NCBI GenBank assembly: GCA_037446395.1 | Contig: JBBIIP010000002.1 | Span: 1-64,000, forward strand | DNA length: 64,000 bases | Source of the DNA: JAAYJT01 sp037446395 | GTDB lineage: Bacteria; Bacteroidota; Bacteroidia; Bacteroidales; JAAYJT01 | Direction of reading: 5' to 3' | Part shown: positions 42,402-51,150 of the stretch, piece by piece | How the letters are laid out: each line of letters starts with the position of its first letter | Position numbering within the stretch: the first letter of the stretch is position 1 | Notes under the pieces: model-generated | What the model was told of the DNA's origin: nothing | Databases searched by the model: none | What the model saw: the letters and a program-made list of their open reading frames with translations, nothing else | Made by a program: the position numbers and the translations under genes

Positions 42402-43526
42402 ATGTCGGCAATTTATATCCATATCCCTTTCTGTAGAACCAAGTGCAACTATTGTAATTTCTATTCGCTGGCTTCGGGTAAATGGATAGAGGGCTTTACT
42501 GAAATAATTTGTCAGGAAGCAGTCGATAAAAAAAAATACTTCGGTAGCCAGACTGTCGAAACAATTTACTTCGGCGGAGGCACTCCATCGTTGCTTTTTC
42601 CAAAAGACATTGAAAAGGTTATGCAGTGCCTGCATACAAACTATGCAATTTCTTCCGAAGCAGAGATTACCCTCGAAGCCAATCCCGAGGATCTGAAAAG
42701 AGAAAAACTTGACGCATATAAAAGCATTGGGATAAATCGCCTGAGTATCGGCATTCAGTCTTTCCGCGACACTGACTTGCAATACTTGCGGAGAAGGCAC
42801 AATTCGCAACAATCCATTGATGCGATTGAGTTGGTGTTAAACAGTGGTTTTACTAATCTTTCTCTCGACCTCATTTATGGGATACCTACTCTCGACTTGA
42901 GAGGATGGGAAAAAAACCTCGCTCAAATAGTTCACTACAAAATTCCTCACCTTTCTGCCTATGCCCTCACCATTGAACCAAATACCATTCTTCAATGGCA
43001 GGTCACAAACAAAATAATCCCCGGCCCTGAAGCCGATTCCCAGGCCGATCAGTTTATGTTTCTGATGCAATGGGCTAATAACGAAGGATATAGGCAATAT
43101 GAAATTTCAAACTTTTGCCAGTCCGGAATGCATTCGAAGCATAACAGCAGCTATTGGAGAGGCAGCCATTATCTTGGGCTTGGCCCTTCGGCACACTCCT
43201 ACAACGGAAAGACCAGGCAATGGAACACTTCAAACCTGCAGCGATACAGCCAGGGAGTGAAGACAGGCCACCTTGCATTCGAGCTTGAAACACTCACAGC
43301 ATCCGATGTTCACAACGAGTATGTAATGACAGCTTTGCGGACAGACACCGGAATTAATTTGGACGAGTATCCTGACCGGTTTGGCGCCGAAAATTTTGCG
43401 ATTCTTTGTAAAAACATGGAACATTTCTTGAAGCAGAATTGGGCATTAAAGACCGAAAGCCATGTTATGCTTACCCCTCATGGCAAGCTCTTTGCCGACA
43501 AAATAAGTGCTGCACTATTTATATGA
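42402..43526 (+). CDS. hemW: HemW, radical-SAM heme chaperone
   Basis: A 374-residue radical SAM protein, started at ATG 42402 (MSAIYIHIPFC). The cluster cysteines are in CRTKCNYCNFY, followed by YFGGGTPSLL and EANPED, and the C-terminal HemN_C domain carries HNSSYWRGSHYLGLGPSAHS. HemW binds heme and delivers it to haem enzymes; it has often been mis-annotated as coproporphyrinogen dehydrogenase. CxxxCxxC plus the short N-terminus favours HemW over HemN. Confidence 0.93.
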   Translation: MSAIYIHIPFCRTKCNYCNFYSLASGKWIEGFTEIICQEAVDKKKYFGSQTVETIYFGGGTPSLLFPKDIEKVMQCLHTNYAISSEAEITLEANPEDLKREKLDAYKSIGINRLSIGIQSFRDTDLQYLRRRHNSQQSIDAIELVLNSGFTNLSLDLIYGIPTLDLRGWEKNLAQIVHYKIPHLSAYALTIEPNTILQWQVTNKIIPGPEADSQADQFMFLMQWANNEGYRQYEISNFCQSGMHSKHNSSYWRGSHYLGLGPSAHSYNGKTRQWNTSNLQRYSQGVKTGHLAFELETLTASDVHNEYVMTALRTDTGINLDEYPDRFGAENFAILCKNMEHFLKQNWALKTESHVMLTPHGKLFADKISAALFI

Positions 43527-43622
43527 ATCGCTTCTAAGAAGATTTCATTTATCCCTGGCAGCCCCTTACGGTGGATAAATGATAAAACACTATTTTCGCA
43601 GCTTCGAAATCACCCAGCGTCG

Positions 43623-44264
43623 ATGTTTCCTTTTTTTGAAGGTGTTTTACTCGGGCTTACGATGTCTGTAATTTTTGGGCCGGCGTTGTTTACCCTCCTG
43701 CAGACAAGCATCCATCGTGGGTTGCAGGCTGGGTTATTGGTGGCTACCGGCATTATCTTGTGCGATGGGGCAATTGTTTACCTGAGCTACCTTGGCGTGG
43801 CACAAATTATCGAGAACCCAAGAAATCATGGCCTGTTTAGCATTATTGGCGGCATCATGCTTATGATTTTTGGCGTAGCAACCTTTACGAGGAAGGTTTT
43901 ATCAAAAGAAAAAACCAAAGAACTCCAGATCAGGCTTCCCATGCCCGCCACATATGTTGTCAAAGGGTTCTTTTTAAACTTTGTCAATCCACTTCTGTGG
44001 TTTTTCTGGATATCCCTGATGGTTGGTATCAGCTCTAATTATGCAGGCTCCCAATCCCATATCATTTCATTTTTCTTAGGCGCTTTGCTTACTATCTATG
44101 CAACCGATATCGGCAAAGTCCTTATTGCGCAGCGGCTTAAGAGGTTCATCACCTACAGGGTTATTTTATGGATTAACCGTGTGGTGGGAGCTGTCTTGTT
44201 TGTTTTCGGAATAGTGCTGATTATCAGAATTTTTGTTCCTTTAGACCTTCCGACGATACATTAA
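43623..44264 (+). CDS. LysE-family amino acid exporter
   Basis: A 213-residue membrane protein with six hydrophobic segments and the LysE/RhtB family opening GPALFTLLQTSIHRGLQAGL, followed by the FVNPLLWFFWISLMVG block in the third to fourth helix region. It likely exports amino acids or related solutes across the inner membrane. A near-consensus promoter element (TATTTTCG, 43591) precedes it. It converges with recJ. Confidence 0.85.
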   Translation: MFPFFEGVLLGLTMSVIFGPALFTLLQTSIHRGLQAGLLVATGIILCDGAIVYLSYLGVAQIIENPRNHGLFSIIGGIMLMIFGVATFTRKVLSKEKTKELQIRLPMPATYVVKGFFLNFVNPLLWFFWISLMVGISSNYAGSQSHIISFFLGALLTIYATDIGKVLIAQRLKRFITYRVILWINRVVGAVLFVFGIVLIIRIFVPLDLPTIH

Positions 44265-44372
44265 TGAACAACTCCGGATCAGAAATTGATCCAGGCTGAG
44301 GTTGATAGAATCAACTCCGCTATAACGAAAAGGACCAGACTCGATGGATGTGCTGTCTAAGTGAAAACCACG

Positions 44373-46127
44373 TTATCGCGCCGGCAGGATATCCTTCACA
44401 TTTAGCTGAACCGATACAGCGCCATTCCAATGATTTTCTTCGATGTGGTAGGCGATGTTTATTGGTCGTCCTGAGGCCACCAGGTCGAAATGCTCACCTT
44501 GTTGAAAAGCGATGGCCGAGAACGGAAAACCGCGGGTGTCAGGATGAACCACTTCAAATTTCAGGTGGTTTTTTCCGACAATCCTTGCCTTGCCGGTATC
44601 AACCACTCCAGTGGTTTCGAAAACCGGGGAAAGGTTTCCCGGACCAAACGGAGCAAACTGCTTCAGAATCCGATAGAATTTTGAATGGATCTGGTGAAGT
44701 TCGAGTGTAGCATCAATTTCCACCTCAGGAATCAGCATATGATCAGTAATACTGTTTGCCACAACCTGTTCGAAGCGATGACAAAACTCATCAAATTTCT
44801 CGGGTTTCAGCGAGAGCCCGGCGGCATATTTATGCCCGCCGAAGTGCTCGAGTAAATCGCTGCAGGCATCAATTGCATCATAAATATCAAAATCCTTGAT
44901 GGATCGCGCCGAGCCGGTTATCAAACCATTCGCCATCGTAAAAACAATAGTTGGCCTGTAAAACGACTCGGTAAGCCGTGATGCCACAATGCCAATCACC
45001 CCCTTGTGCCACTCGGGCTGGTAAACCACGGTGGATTTTCTTTTAAGCATAACCGTACTACTGCCTATCAAGTCGAGTGCCTCCTGGGTGGTGAGCATGT
45101 CGAGATTGCGTCTTGTAGTATTGTATTGGTTTATTTGCTCGGCCATCACCATCGCCTCATCGAGGTCATTGCTGATAAGCAGCGCAACTGATTCACCGCC
45201 GCTTTCCATCCGTCCTGCTGCATTTATACGCGGCCCCACAAGAAAAACCAAGTCGCTTATGGTTAATTCACGAGAGAAGAAGAAATCAGTGCCATTGTCT
45301 TCTTTAGTATTTTTTAGCAACCCGCTAACCTCCAAAATTGCCTGTATACCTGGACGAGGCTTCTCGTTGAGCAACTTAAGGCCATAGAACGCCATAATAC
45401 GATTTTCGCCTGTAATGGGAACAATGTCTGCTGCAATGCTCACCACCACCAGATCGAGGTAGTTAATTAGTGTGTCAGCCTGGTCAATTTCCCATTCAGA
45501 TGCCAGTGCCTGTACCAGCTTGAAGCCAATTCCACATCCAGATAACTCCTTGTAAGGATAAGGGCAATCATTTCGTTTGGGGTCGAGCACAGCGGCTGCA
45601 GCCGGCAATTCGTCGCCGGGGCGGTGATGATCGCAAATAATGAAATCAATACCGTATTTAGTGGCATAGGCAACTTTTTCGACTGCTTTTATTCCGCAGT
45701 CAAGGGCGATAATCAGAGAGAACCCATTTTCCCTGGCATAATCTATGCCCTTAACCGAAATTCCATACCCCTCATCATAACGGTCGGGAATATAATAATC
45801 TATGCGTTCGTATTTGGATCTAAGAAAAGTATAGAGCAGCGACACTGCAGTAGTTCCATCAACATCATAATCACCGTAAACTATAATCTTTTCCTGCCGC
45901 TCGAGCGCCAATGAGACACGCTTCACGGCTTTGTCCATATCCTTCATCAGAAAAGGATCATGTAAATCTTCAAATTGCGGCCTGAAGAATGCTTTTGCAG
46001 TATCATACGATGTAATGTCGCGTTGCACAAGCAGGTTGGCCAAAATTGCACTTATCTTAAGCCGATCCATCAGCGAATCAACCAATTGCTCATCGCCGGG
46101 GGGCTTAACAACCCATCTTTTTTCCAT
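44373..46127 (-). CDS. recJ: RecJ single-stranded-DNA exonuclease
   Basis: A 584-residue 5'-3' exonuclease. The DHH phosphoesterase core has YGDYDVDGTTA and CDHHRPGDELPAA; DHHA1 has FGGHKYAAGLSL; a C-terminal OB fold (about 460-584) ends the protein. It acts in recombinational and mismatch repair. A TAAATTTG promoter element lies just upstream on this strand. Confidence 0.95.
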   Translation of the reverse strand: MEKRWVVKPPGDEQLVDSLMDRLKISAILANLLVQRDITSYDTAKAFFRPQFEDLHDPFLMKDMDKAVKRVSLALERQEKIIVYGDYDVDGTTAVSLLYTFLRSKYERIDYYIPDRYDEGYGISVKGIDYARENGFSLIIALDCGIKAVEKVAYATKYGIDFIICDHHRPGDELPAAAAVLDPKRNDCPYPYKELSGCGIGFKLVQALASEWEIDQADTLINYLDLVVVSIAADIVPITGENRIMAFYGLKLLNEKPRPGIQAILEVSGLLKNTKEDNGTDFFFSRELTISDLVFLVGPRINAAGRMESGGESVALLISNDLDEAMVMAEQINQYNTTRRNLDMLTTQEALDLIGSSTVMLKRKSTVVYQPEWHKGVIGIVASRLTESFYRPTIVFTMANGLITGSARSIKDFDIYDAIDACSDLLEHFGGHKYAAGLSLKPEKFDEFCHRFEQVVANSITDHMLIPEVEIDATLELHQIHSKFYRILKQFAPFGPGNLSPVFETTGVVDTGKARIVGKNHLKFEVVHPDTRGFPFSAIAFQQGEHFDLVASGRPINIAYHIEENHWNGAVSVQLNVKDILPAR

Positions 46128-46150
46128 GATTTGAATTTATTTTTAGATTA

Positions 46151-46158
46151 CAAATTTA
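46151..46158 (-). promoter_or_regulatory. Promoter -7 element for recJ
   Basis: On the minus strand TAAATTTG, an exact TAnnTTTG, 23 bases before the recJ ATG. Confidence 0.5.
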
Positions 46159-46423
46159 GGAATTAATTACCAAAAATAAAATTCAACTTTTGCTAAAACT
46201 GTCCTATAATTATTCAAGCAACACATATACCCACACAGAATTAGGGTTTGCTTCAATCGGGCAATAAAAAATGTTTCAGATCGGTTAATATTTCTTGGCT
46301 TACGAAGACTGGCTGCCATTATGAGCAGGCCTGAATATATAGAGCCTGCACAGAACAGCCCAAGGAGTTAGCGCCATAATAAAGATCAAACTTATTTAAG
46401 GGAATTATCCCAAACAAAAACCA
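46159..46423. other. Intergenic region between the alkyltransferase-like gene and recJ
   Basis: Apart from the recJ promoter element next to it, this stretch holds no gene I can support on either strand and no clear hairpin or repeat. It is AT-rich. Confidence 0.5.
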
Positions 46424-46795
46424 TCAAGGCTTCTCCGCTGCATTCCAATCAAAATCACCGCTTAGTTCGTGGGCCGGATCCCAGAAAATTTTTTGAAAGT
46501 CAACAATCACATCATCTTCTATAGCAATTCCTTCGCTTTCGAGCAATTGCCTCATTGTGTCAATTCCGCCAAAATGGTGTTTGCCGGTGAGTTGTCCGTT
46601 TCGATTTACGACCCTGTGGGCTGGAATGGGCTTACCGCACAGATGCGATGCATTCATTGCCCAGCCTACCATTCTGGCCGATTTTCTTGTTCCAAGATAT
46701 GCCGCAATGGCCCCGTAGGAAGTAGCCCGCCCATGCGGGATAAGACCTACAATTTCATAAACCCTCTGGTAAAAAGATGTGTCCCTGGCTCTCAT
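46424..46795 (-). CDS. Alkyltransferase-like protein (MGMT family without catalytic Cys)
   Basis: A 123-residue MGMT_C-like domain with ATG at 46795; the earlier in-frame ATG would overlap trmB. IPHGRATSYGAIAAYLG is the helix-turn-helix/arginine-finger region. The active site, PCHR in true O6-alkylguanine methyltransferases, reads PAHRVV here (Ala59), so the methyl-accepting cysteine is missing. Known ATL proteins usually carry Trp there; they bind alkylated guanine and hand lesions to nucleotide-excision repair. It lies 23 bases downstream of trmB on the same strand. Confidence 0.88.
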   Translation of the reverse strand: MRARDTSFYQRVYEIVGLIPHGRATSYGAIAAYLGTRKSARMVGWAMNASHLCGKPIPAHRVVNRNGQLTGKHHFGGIDTMRQLLESEGIAIEDDVIVDFQKIFWDPAHELSGDFDWNAAEKP

Positions 46796-46818
46796 AATGT
46801 ATTCCCTTGATCTATGAA

Positions 46819-47490
46819 TCAGATTGCCAACCGATTTAGACGAAAGCACAAATAAGTAATTTTCAAACCCTGACCGAGAAATATTTTCTCATAAAAAGTT
46901 TGAATAGAAGAAGCGGCATTTTCAGTATTATTTGCGTAAAGGTCGTCGGTTTTGAAAATGAGCTCGTGCTGCTCAGATTTAATTACATTCAGGGTGTACT
47001 TAAACAACGGAACGTTATCAGTTTTCAGGTGAATCAAGCTGCCTGGCGCAAGGATTTTGTGATAGCGATTCAGAAAACGGGGAGAGGTAAGGCGTTTATT
47101 CACCTTACTGGGCTGAGGATCGGGAAACGTAATCCATATTTCGCTGACTTCGCCGGGGGCGAAAATTTGTTCAATTTGCTCAATATGTGTTCTTATAAAG
47201 GCAACATTGTCGAGCTGGTTATCAATGGCGCTCCGGCAACCCCTCCACAGCCTGGCCCCTTTGCTGTCAATACCGATATAATTGACCCCCGGATTTTTAA
47301 TTGCCAGATTCACTGTATACTCTCCCTTGCCGCATCCGAGCTCAAGAACGATAGGGCCAGCCTTTTTGAAGTAGTTGCCATTCCAATTCCCTTTTAGCCT
47401 GAAGTCTTGCAGCAAGTCAAAATAATTGAATTGAAAAAGGTTATCAAAGGTTTTACATTCCTCAAATCGCTCAAGCTTACGTTTGGTCAC
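46819..47490 (-). CDS. trmB: tRNA (guanine-N7)-methyltransferase
   Basis: A 223-residue SAM-dependent methyltransferase. LELGCGKGEYTVNLA is the SAM motif I, NYIGIDSKGARLWRGC is next, and ITFPDPQPSKVNKRLTSPRF is the tRNA-binding signature. It makes m7G46 in tRNA. It is followed on the same strand by the alkyltransferase-like gene. Confidence 0.94.
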   Translation of the reverse strand: MTKRKLERFEECKTFDNLFQFNYFDLLQDFRLKGNWNGNYFKKAGPIVLELGCGKGEYTVNLAIKNPGVNYIGIDSKGARLWRGCRSAIDNQLDNVAFIRTHIEQIEQIFAPGEVSEIWITFPDPQPSKVNKRLTSPRFLNRYHKILAPGSLIHLKTDNVPLFKYTLNVIKSEQHELIFKTDDLYANNTENAASSIQTFYEKIFLGQGLKITYLCFRLNRLAI

Positions 47491-47741
47491 AATAGTATTC
47501 GTAATTAGCGGGGATAATAACGTTAAATGAAAGTTTTTAGGTTATGAACCGATAAGCATCATGCAATTCAATTTTATCGCATTGGATGCAGTTAATAACA
47601 GAAACTTATGTAAGTCCAGGGGTCATCTGGAATTTCACCTTGATATGGTTTATTCAGATTTCTCATATCCTAAAGCTTATTAGCGTACTTCATTCAGTAC
47701 CCGAATAGTTATTAATGTTTTTTTTGAATGGCCTCGGTTAT

Positions 47742-48791
47742 CTAAAGCCGAAGAAGCCAGGCATCCGGAAACGACTGTTTTCTCAGGCTGGTCAACAAAG
47801 CCAGTGCATGATCGAGCGAAGGATTGGATGTCAGGCTTACCCGATACATTCCTTCGTTTCCCGGGATGACTAAGGCATTATATCCCTGAGAAATAAACTG
47901 CTGGCTCAGATGATTTGCATTGGCTATCTTCGAAAAGGAGCCAATGATGATATGATATCCTTTTTCTATTTCTAGCGTTTTTGGTGTTAATTGCGGATGT
48001 GTTTCAGGGGAAACAACATCAGTTGCATCCGAAGAAATAATGGGCTCATGATTAGAAACGTTGGGGCTGGTGGTTACTGTTATTTCATCAGGATTCTCCT
48101 TACTTTCTGCTGAGCCTTTTTCGGATAGAACAAATGCATCAGGGGTTGATTTTGGTGCAATCTCCGGAGATTCGAGAATGCTCATGATTGTGCTGGCCGA
48201 TTGTCGTGCAAAATGACCGATGGTGTCCTGGTTAAGAGTAGCCCAAAGTGTTGCAACCACCAAGGGGATGGTTATCGCGGCAGCCCTAAGAAGAACTTTG
48301 ACCCTGGCGGGAGCAGGTTTTATGAAGCGCTTGTTAGAATGGCCCGACAAAGCATGGAACCCTTTTTCCTTTTTGGCTAATGGAGGTGCTACGATAGAAG
48401 TCATTCCATAAATATCAGCCATAAAATTTACATTCAGGTCGGGTTCAAAAATAATTTTCTCTTCTTTGCTGAAATAAAACTGACCAATGTCGAGCAGAGT
48501 CACCTTTTTTCCTGCACGCATCCTTTCGCGCCATGCAACTACATCGCGCCTTATCAGGACCATGGCCTCCTCAAAACTGACCTGTTTGCCTGTGGCGATT
48601 TGGGTGGCGAGCAGGCCATCGTTGATGGTCAGGCCCGAATTGAATACGAGATATTGTTTTGGCGGAAAGAAAATATGTGTTCCGGGCTGAATGGTGGCGG
48701 GTTGATAATTTTTAATGAATGCGCCAAAGCCAGGAACAATCACACATTCGTGCTCGAAAAGAAGTTGAAAAAGGTATTTTTCGATACCCAT
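47742..48791 (-). CDS. HU-domain/SPOR-domain envelope protein
   Basis: A 349-residue protein, started at ATG 48791 (MGIEKYLFQLLFEHECVIVPGFGAF) because a promoter element at 48813 lies between it and an earlier ATG. Residues about 1-130 form the two CCDC81-like prokaryotic HU domains, a Bacteroidota speciality. A single membrane helix (about 165-185: AAAITIPLVVATLWATL) and a Ser/Pro/Glu-rich linker lead to a C-terminal SPOR domain (about 280-349), which binds denuded peptidoglycan at the septum. It probably links cell division to the chromosome. Confidence 0.85.
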   Translation of the reverse strand: MGIEKYLFQLLFEHECVIVPGFGAFIKNYQPATIQPGTHIFFPPKQYLVFNSGLTINDGLLATQIATGKQVSFEEAMVLIRRDVVAWRERMRAGKKVTLLDIGQFYFSKEEKIIFEPDLNVNFMADIYGMTSIVAPPLAKKEKGFHALSGHSNKRFIKPAPARVKVLLRAAAITIPLVVATLWATLNQDTIGHFARQSASTIMSILESPEIAPKSTPDAFVLSEKGSAESKENPDEITVTTSPNVSNHEPIISSDATDVVSPETHPQLTPKTLEIEKGYHIIIGSFSKIANANHLSQQFISQGYNALVIPGNEGMYRVSLTSNPSLDHALALLTSLRKQSFPDAWLLRL

Positions 48792-48812
48792 GGCAGGAAT
48801 TTTTTCTCGAAC

Positions 48813-48820
48813 CAAAGGTA
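48813..48820 (-). promoter_or_regulatory. Promoter -7 element for the HU-SPOR gene
   Basis: On the minus strand TACCTTTG, an exact TAnnTTTG, 21 bases before the chosen ATG. It excludes the in-frame ATG at 48815 as the start. Confidence 0.5.
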
Positions 48821-48839
48821 GAAAGAAAACCGAATTTTC

Positions 48840-49592
48840 CTAATCAATGTTCGTAAGTTTTAACAAATCTTCCGGAGTGTCAATGGCGATTGACTCAAAT
48901 TGGGCAACCCTGGTCTGTATTTTGAATCCGTTCTCAAGCCAACGCAGTTGCTCGAGGCTTTCGGCTTGTTCGAGCGAAGAGGGAGGCAGCGAACAAATGG
49001 CTTTCAGGACATCGCTCCGCCATGCATAAATACCAACATGTTTATAGAATTGATGATGTTTGTTCCATTCGCCAAATTCAAAATTGCGCAAAAAGGGCAC
49101 GGCTGACCTTGAAAAATAGAGGGCTTTGCCCATGTAATCCACCACTACTTTAACAGCACTGGGATTTGCAATGGTGGCATTATCGCTCAGAGGATATATA
49201 AGTGTGGCTATTTCAACTTCCGGATCCAAAAAACAATCACTGAGTAAATCTATTTGCGATGGGTCAATAAAAGGTTCGTCGCCTTGTATATTCATCACTA
49301 CATCAAAAACATTTCCCGATTGTGCATTAATTTGCTGATACGCCTCGTTGCAGCGATCAGTGCCGGTAGGCTGGCAGGATGAGGTCATCACTACATTTCC
49401 GCCAAAAGACTCGACAACTGATAAAATACGTTTGTCGTCTGTGGCAACAAAAACAGTTCCAACTGTTTTGGCTTTGAGCGCCTGTTCATAAACCCGTTGT
49501 ATCATCGGCTTACCCCCAATGTCAATGAGGGGTTTTCCGGGAAAACGAGTTGATGCATAACGTGCCGGAATGATACAGATGGTCTTGCTCAT
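48840..49592 (-). CDS. kdsB: CMP-KDO synthetase (3-deoxy-manno-octulosonate cytidylyltransferase)
   Basis: A 250-residue cytidylyltransferase that activates KDO for lipopolysaccharide core synthesis. IPARYASTRFPGKPLIDIGGKPM is the nucleotide-binding opening (RxxSxRFPGKPL), and VVMTSSCQPTGTDRC and NIQGDEPFIDP are the metal and substrate blocks. It indicates an outer membrane with KDO-containing lipid A. It is divergent from the PPSR gene and has a promoter element at 49610. Confidence 0.95.
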   Translation of the reverse strand: MSKTICIIPARYASTRFPGKPLIDIGGKPMIQRVYEQALKAKTVGTVFVATDDKRILSVVESFGGNVVMTSSCQPTGTDRCNEAYQQINAQSGNVFDVVMNIQGDEPFIDPSQIDLLSDCFLDPEVEIATLIYPLSDNATIANPSAVKVVVDYMGKALYFSRSAVPFLRNFEFGEWNKHHQFYKHVGIYAWRSDVLKAICSLPPSSLEQAESLEQLRWLENGFKIQTRVAQFESIAIDTPEDLLKLTNID

Positions 49593-49609
49593 AACTTTGG
49601 ATATGGCTG

Positions 49610-49617
49610 CAAAGATA
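49610..49617 (-). promoter_or_regulatory. Promoter -7 element for kdsB
   Basis: On the minus strand TATCTTTG, an exact TAnnTTTG, 18 bases before the kdsB ATG. It opposes the element at 49640 for the PPSR gene. Confidence 0.5.
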
Positions 49618-49639
49618 GTGATATCAATCTTCTTATGAG

Positions 49640-49647
49640 TATTTTTG
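49640..49647 (+). promoter_or_regulatory. Promoter -7 element for the PPSR gene
   Basis: TATTTTTG, an exact TAnnTTTG, 22 bases before the ATG at 49670. Confidence 0.5.
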
Positions 49648-49669
49648 CACTTCAGGAGAACCTAAAGCC

Positions 49670-50482
49670 ATGCATAAAATATTCATTGTCTCTGATGGCA
49701 CAGGCCGCACAGCCACTCAAGCCCTCAGGGCAGCACTCATGCAATTTCCCGATCAGGAGGTTGATATCATCCTTCATTCCGATATCAGATCAGAGTCGGA
49801 TATTGAAAAGGCACTTACCGGGGCTCAAAACGAAAAAGGATTCATTGTTCACACCTTGGTTTCAAACCAATTGCGAGATGTAATGATCACCTCGGCCCGA
49901 AAGAAGAATATTGAAACCATTGATTTGATGGGGCCTTTTCTTGCAAGGCTTTCGGAGCAGTTTATGCACTTGCCAGCCGAAAAACCAGGGCTTTTTAGTG
50001 AGATAAATAAGGAGTATTTTAAACGAATTGATGCCATGCAGTTTGCTTTTCATCACGACGATGGCCTTAGACCGGACGAACTGCACAAAGCAGAAATCGT
50101 GCTGCTTGGTGTGTCGCGGACTTTTAAAACTCCTTTGAGTATTTATTTGGCTTTTAAGGGTTGGTTTGTTGCCAATGTACCCGTGGTGCTAAATATGAAT
50201 TTGCCAAGCGAAGTTTTCGATTTACCGACTGGAAAAGTTTTTTGCCTGAACACACATGCCCATAACCTGGCTAATTTGCGTCACGTTCGGCAAGAATATC
50301 TCGGAATAATACCCGGACACTACGCCAGTATCGAATACGTGCAACGCGAAATTAACTATGCAAACAGCTTGTTCAGGCGCCGGCCCGACTGGCCCATCAT
50401 CAAGGTTACCAATAAGCCCATCGAAGAAATTGCAAGTGAGATACTTGCCGTGCGTAATGAAATAGTAAAACTCCGGAATTAA
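49670..50482 (+). CDS. PEP synthase/PPDK regulatory kinase-pyrophosphorylase (PPSR, DUF299)
   Basis: A 270-residue protein. FIVSDGTGRTATQ is the N-terminal motif and G147VSRTFKTP155 the P-loop-like nucleotide site; NVPVVLN and ANSLFRRRPDWPIIKVTNKPIEEIA end the protein. Family members add or remove phosphate on PEP synthase or pyruvate phosphate dikinase in response to ADP/phosphate. Its regulated enzyme is not in this window. The stop overlaps the converging deoxynucleoside kinase stop by four bases. Confidence 0.9.
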   Translation: MHKIFIVSDGTGRTATQALRAALMQFPDQEVDIILHSDIRSESDIEKALTGAQNEKGFIVHTLVSNQLRDVMITSARKKNIETIDLMGPFLARLSEQFMHLPAEKPGLFSEINKEYFKRIDAMQFAFHHDDGLRPDELHKAEIVLLGVSRTFKTPLSIYLAFKGWFVANVPVVLNMNLPSEVFDLPTGKVFCLNTHAHNLANLRHVRQEYLGIIPGHYASIEYVQREINYANSLFRRRPDWPIIKVTNKPIEEIASEILAVRNEIVKLRN

Positions 50483-51099
50483 CGAAAAAGCCCGTGCAAA
50501 TCAGCATTGATTCGGTTGATAATAAAGCCTAAACCTTCCGGGTTGTCAATAAACTTGATAGTATCCACATCAATAATCAGCAGCTTTCCGATGTTATATC
50601 CGGTAATCCATTCCTCATAACGATCGTTAAGCGATTTAAGATAATCAAGTCGTATTGAGCTTTCATATTCCCGGTTCCGTTTTTGAATTTGCTGCACCAG
50701 CGTTGGAACAGTGGCCCTGAGATAAATGAGTAGATCGGGGGGTTTTATGAATGAGCTCATCAGCTCGAAGAGCGAACGGTAGTTATCAAAATCGCGAGTC
50801 GACATGAGATTCATGGCGTGAAGGTTTGGGGCAAAAATATAAGCATCTTCATAGATGGTACGGTCTTGCACTACCGTTTTTCCGCTATTGCGAATGTTGA
50901 CAATTTGCCTGAAGCGGCTATTCAGAAAATAAATTTGCAGGTTAAACGACCACCGCTGCATGTCCTCATAGAAACTATGGAGATAAGGATTTGATTCAAC
51001 ATCTTCGTAGTGGGCCTCCCAACCAAAATGTTTCGAGAGCAACCTCGACAAAGAAGTTTTACCTGATCCAATGTTTCCGGCTATGGCAATATGATGCAT
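50479..51099 (-). CDS. Deoxynucleoside kinase
   Basis: A 206-residue dNK-family kinase. GNIGSGKTSL is the P-loop, DRTIYEDAYIFA the ERS/DRS-type motif, and YLRATVPTLVQQIQKRNREYES the LID-like region with the arginines. It phosphorylates salvaged deoxynucleosides, most likely dA, dG or dC, with ATP. Bacteroidota often carry such genes. The converging stop overlaps the PPSR stop by four bases. Confidence 0.93.
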   Translation of the reverse strand: MHHIAIAGNIGSGKTSLSRLLSKHFGWEAHYEDVESNPYLHSFYEDMQRWSFNLQIYFLNSRFRQIVNIRNSGKTVVQDRTIYEDAYIFAPNLHAMNLMSTRDFDNYRSLFELMSSFIKPPDLLIYLRATVPTLVQQIQKRNREYESSIRLDYLKSLNDRYEEWITGYNIGKLLIIDVDTIKFIDNPEGLGFIINRINADLHGLFR

Positions 51100-51134
51100 A
51101 TCAATGATGAATTTTAGGGTGTGTTGTAATGTTT

Positions 51135-51142
51135 CAAAGATA
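51135..51142 (-). promoter_or_regulatory. Promoter -7 element for deoxynucleoside kinase
   Basis: On the minus strand TATCTTTG, an exact TAnnTTTG. A TTG lies 19 bases upstream (51162-51164), the expected -33 spacing. The start at 51099 would then have a leader of about 30 bases. Confidence 0.55.
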
Positions 51143-51150
51143 CAAATACT

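Noticed and set aside
43591..43598. TATTTTCG before the LysE gene as a promoter
   Set aside because: One mismatch to TAnnTTTG and no -33 box; left out of the feature list.
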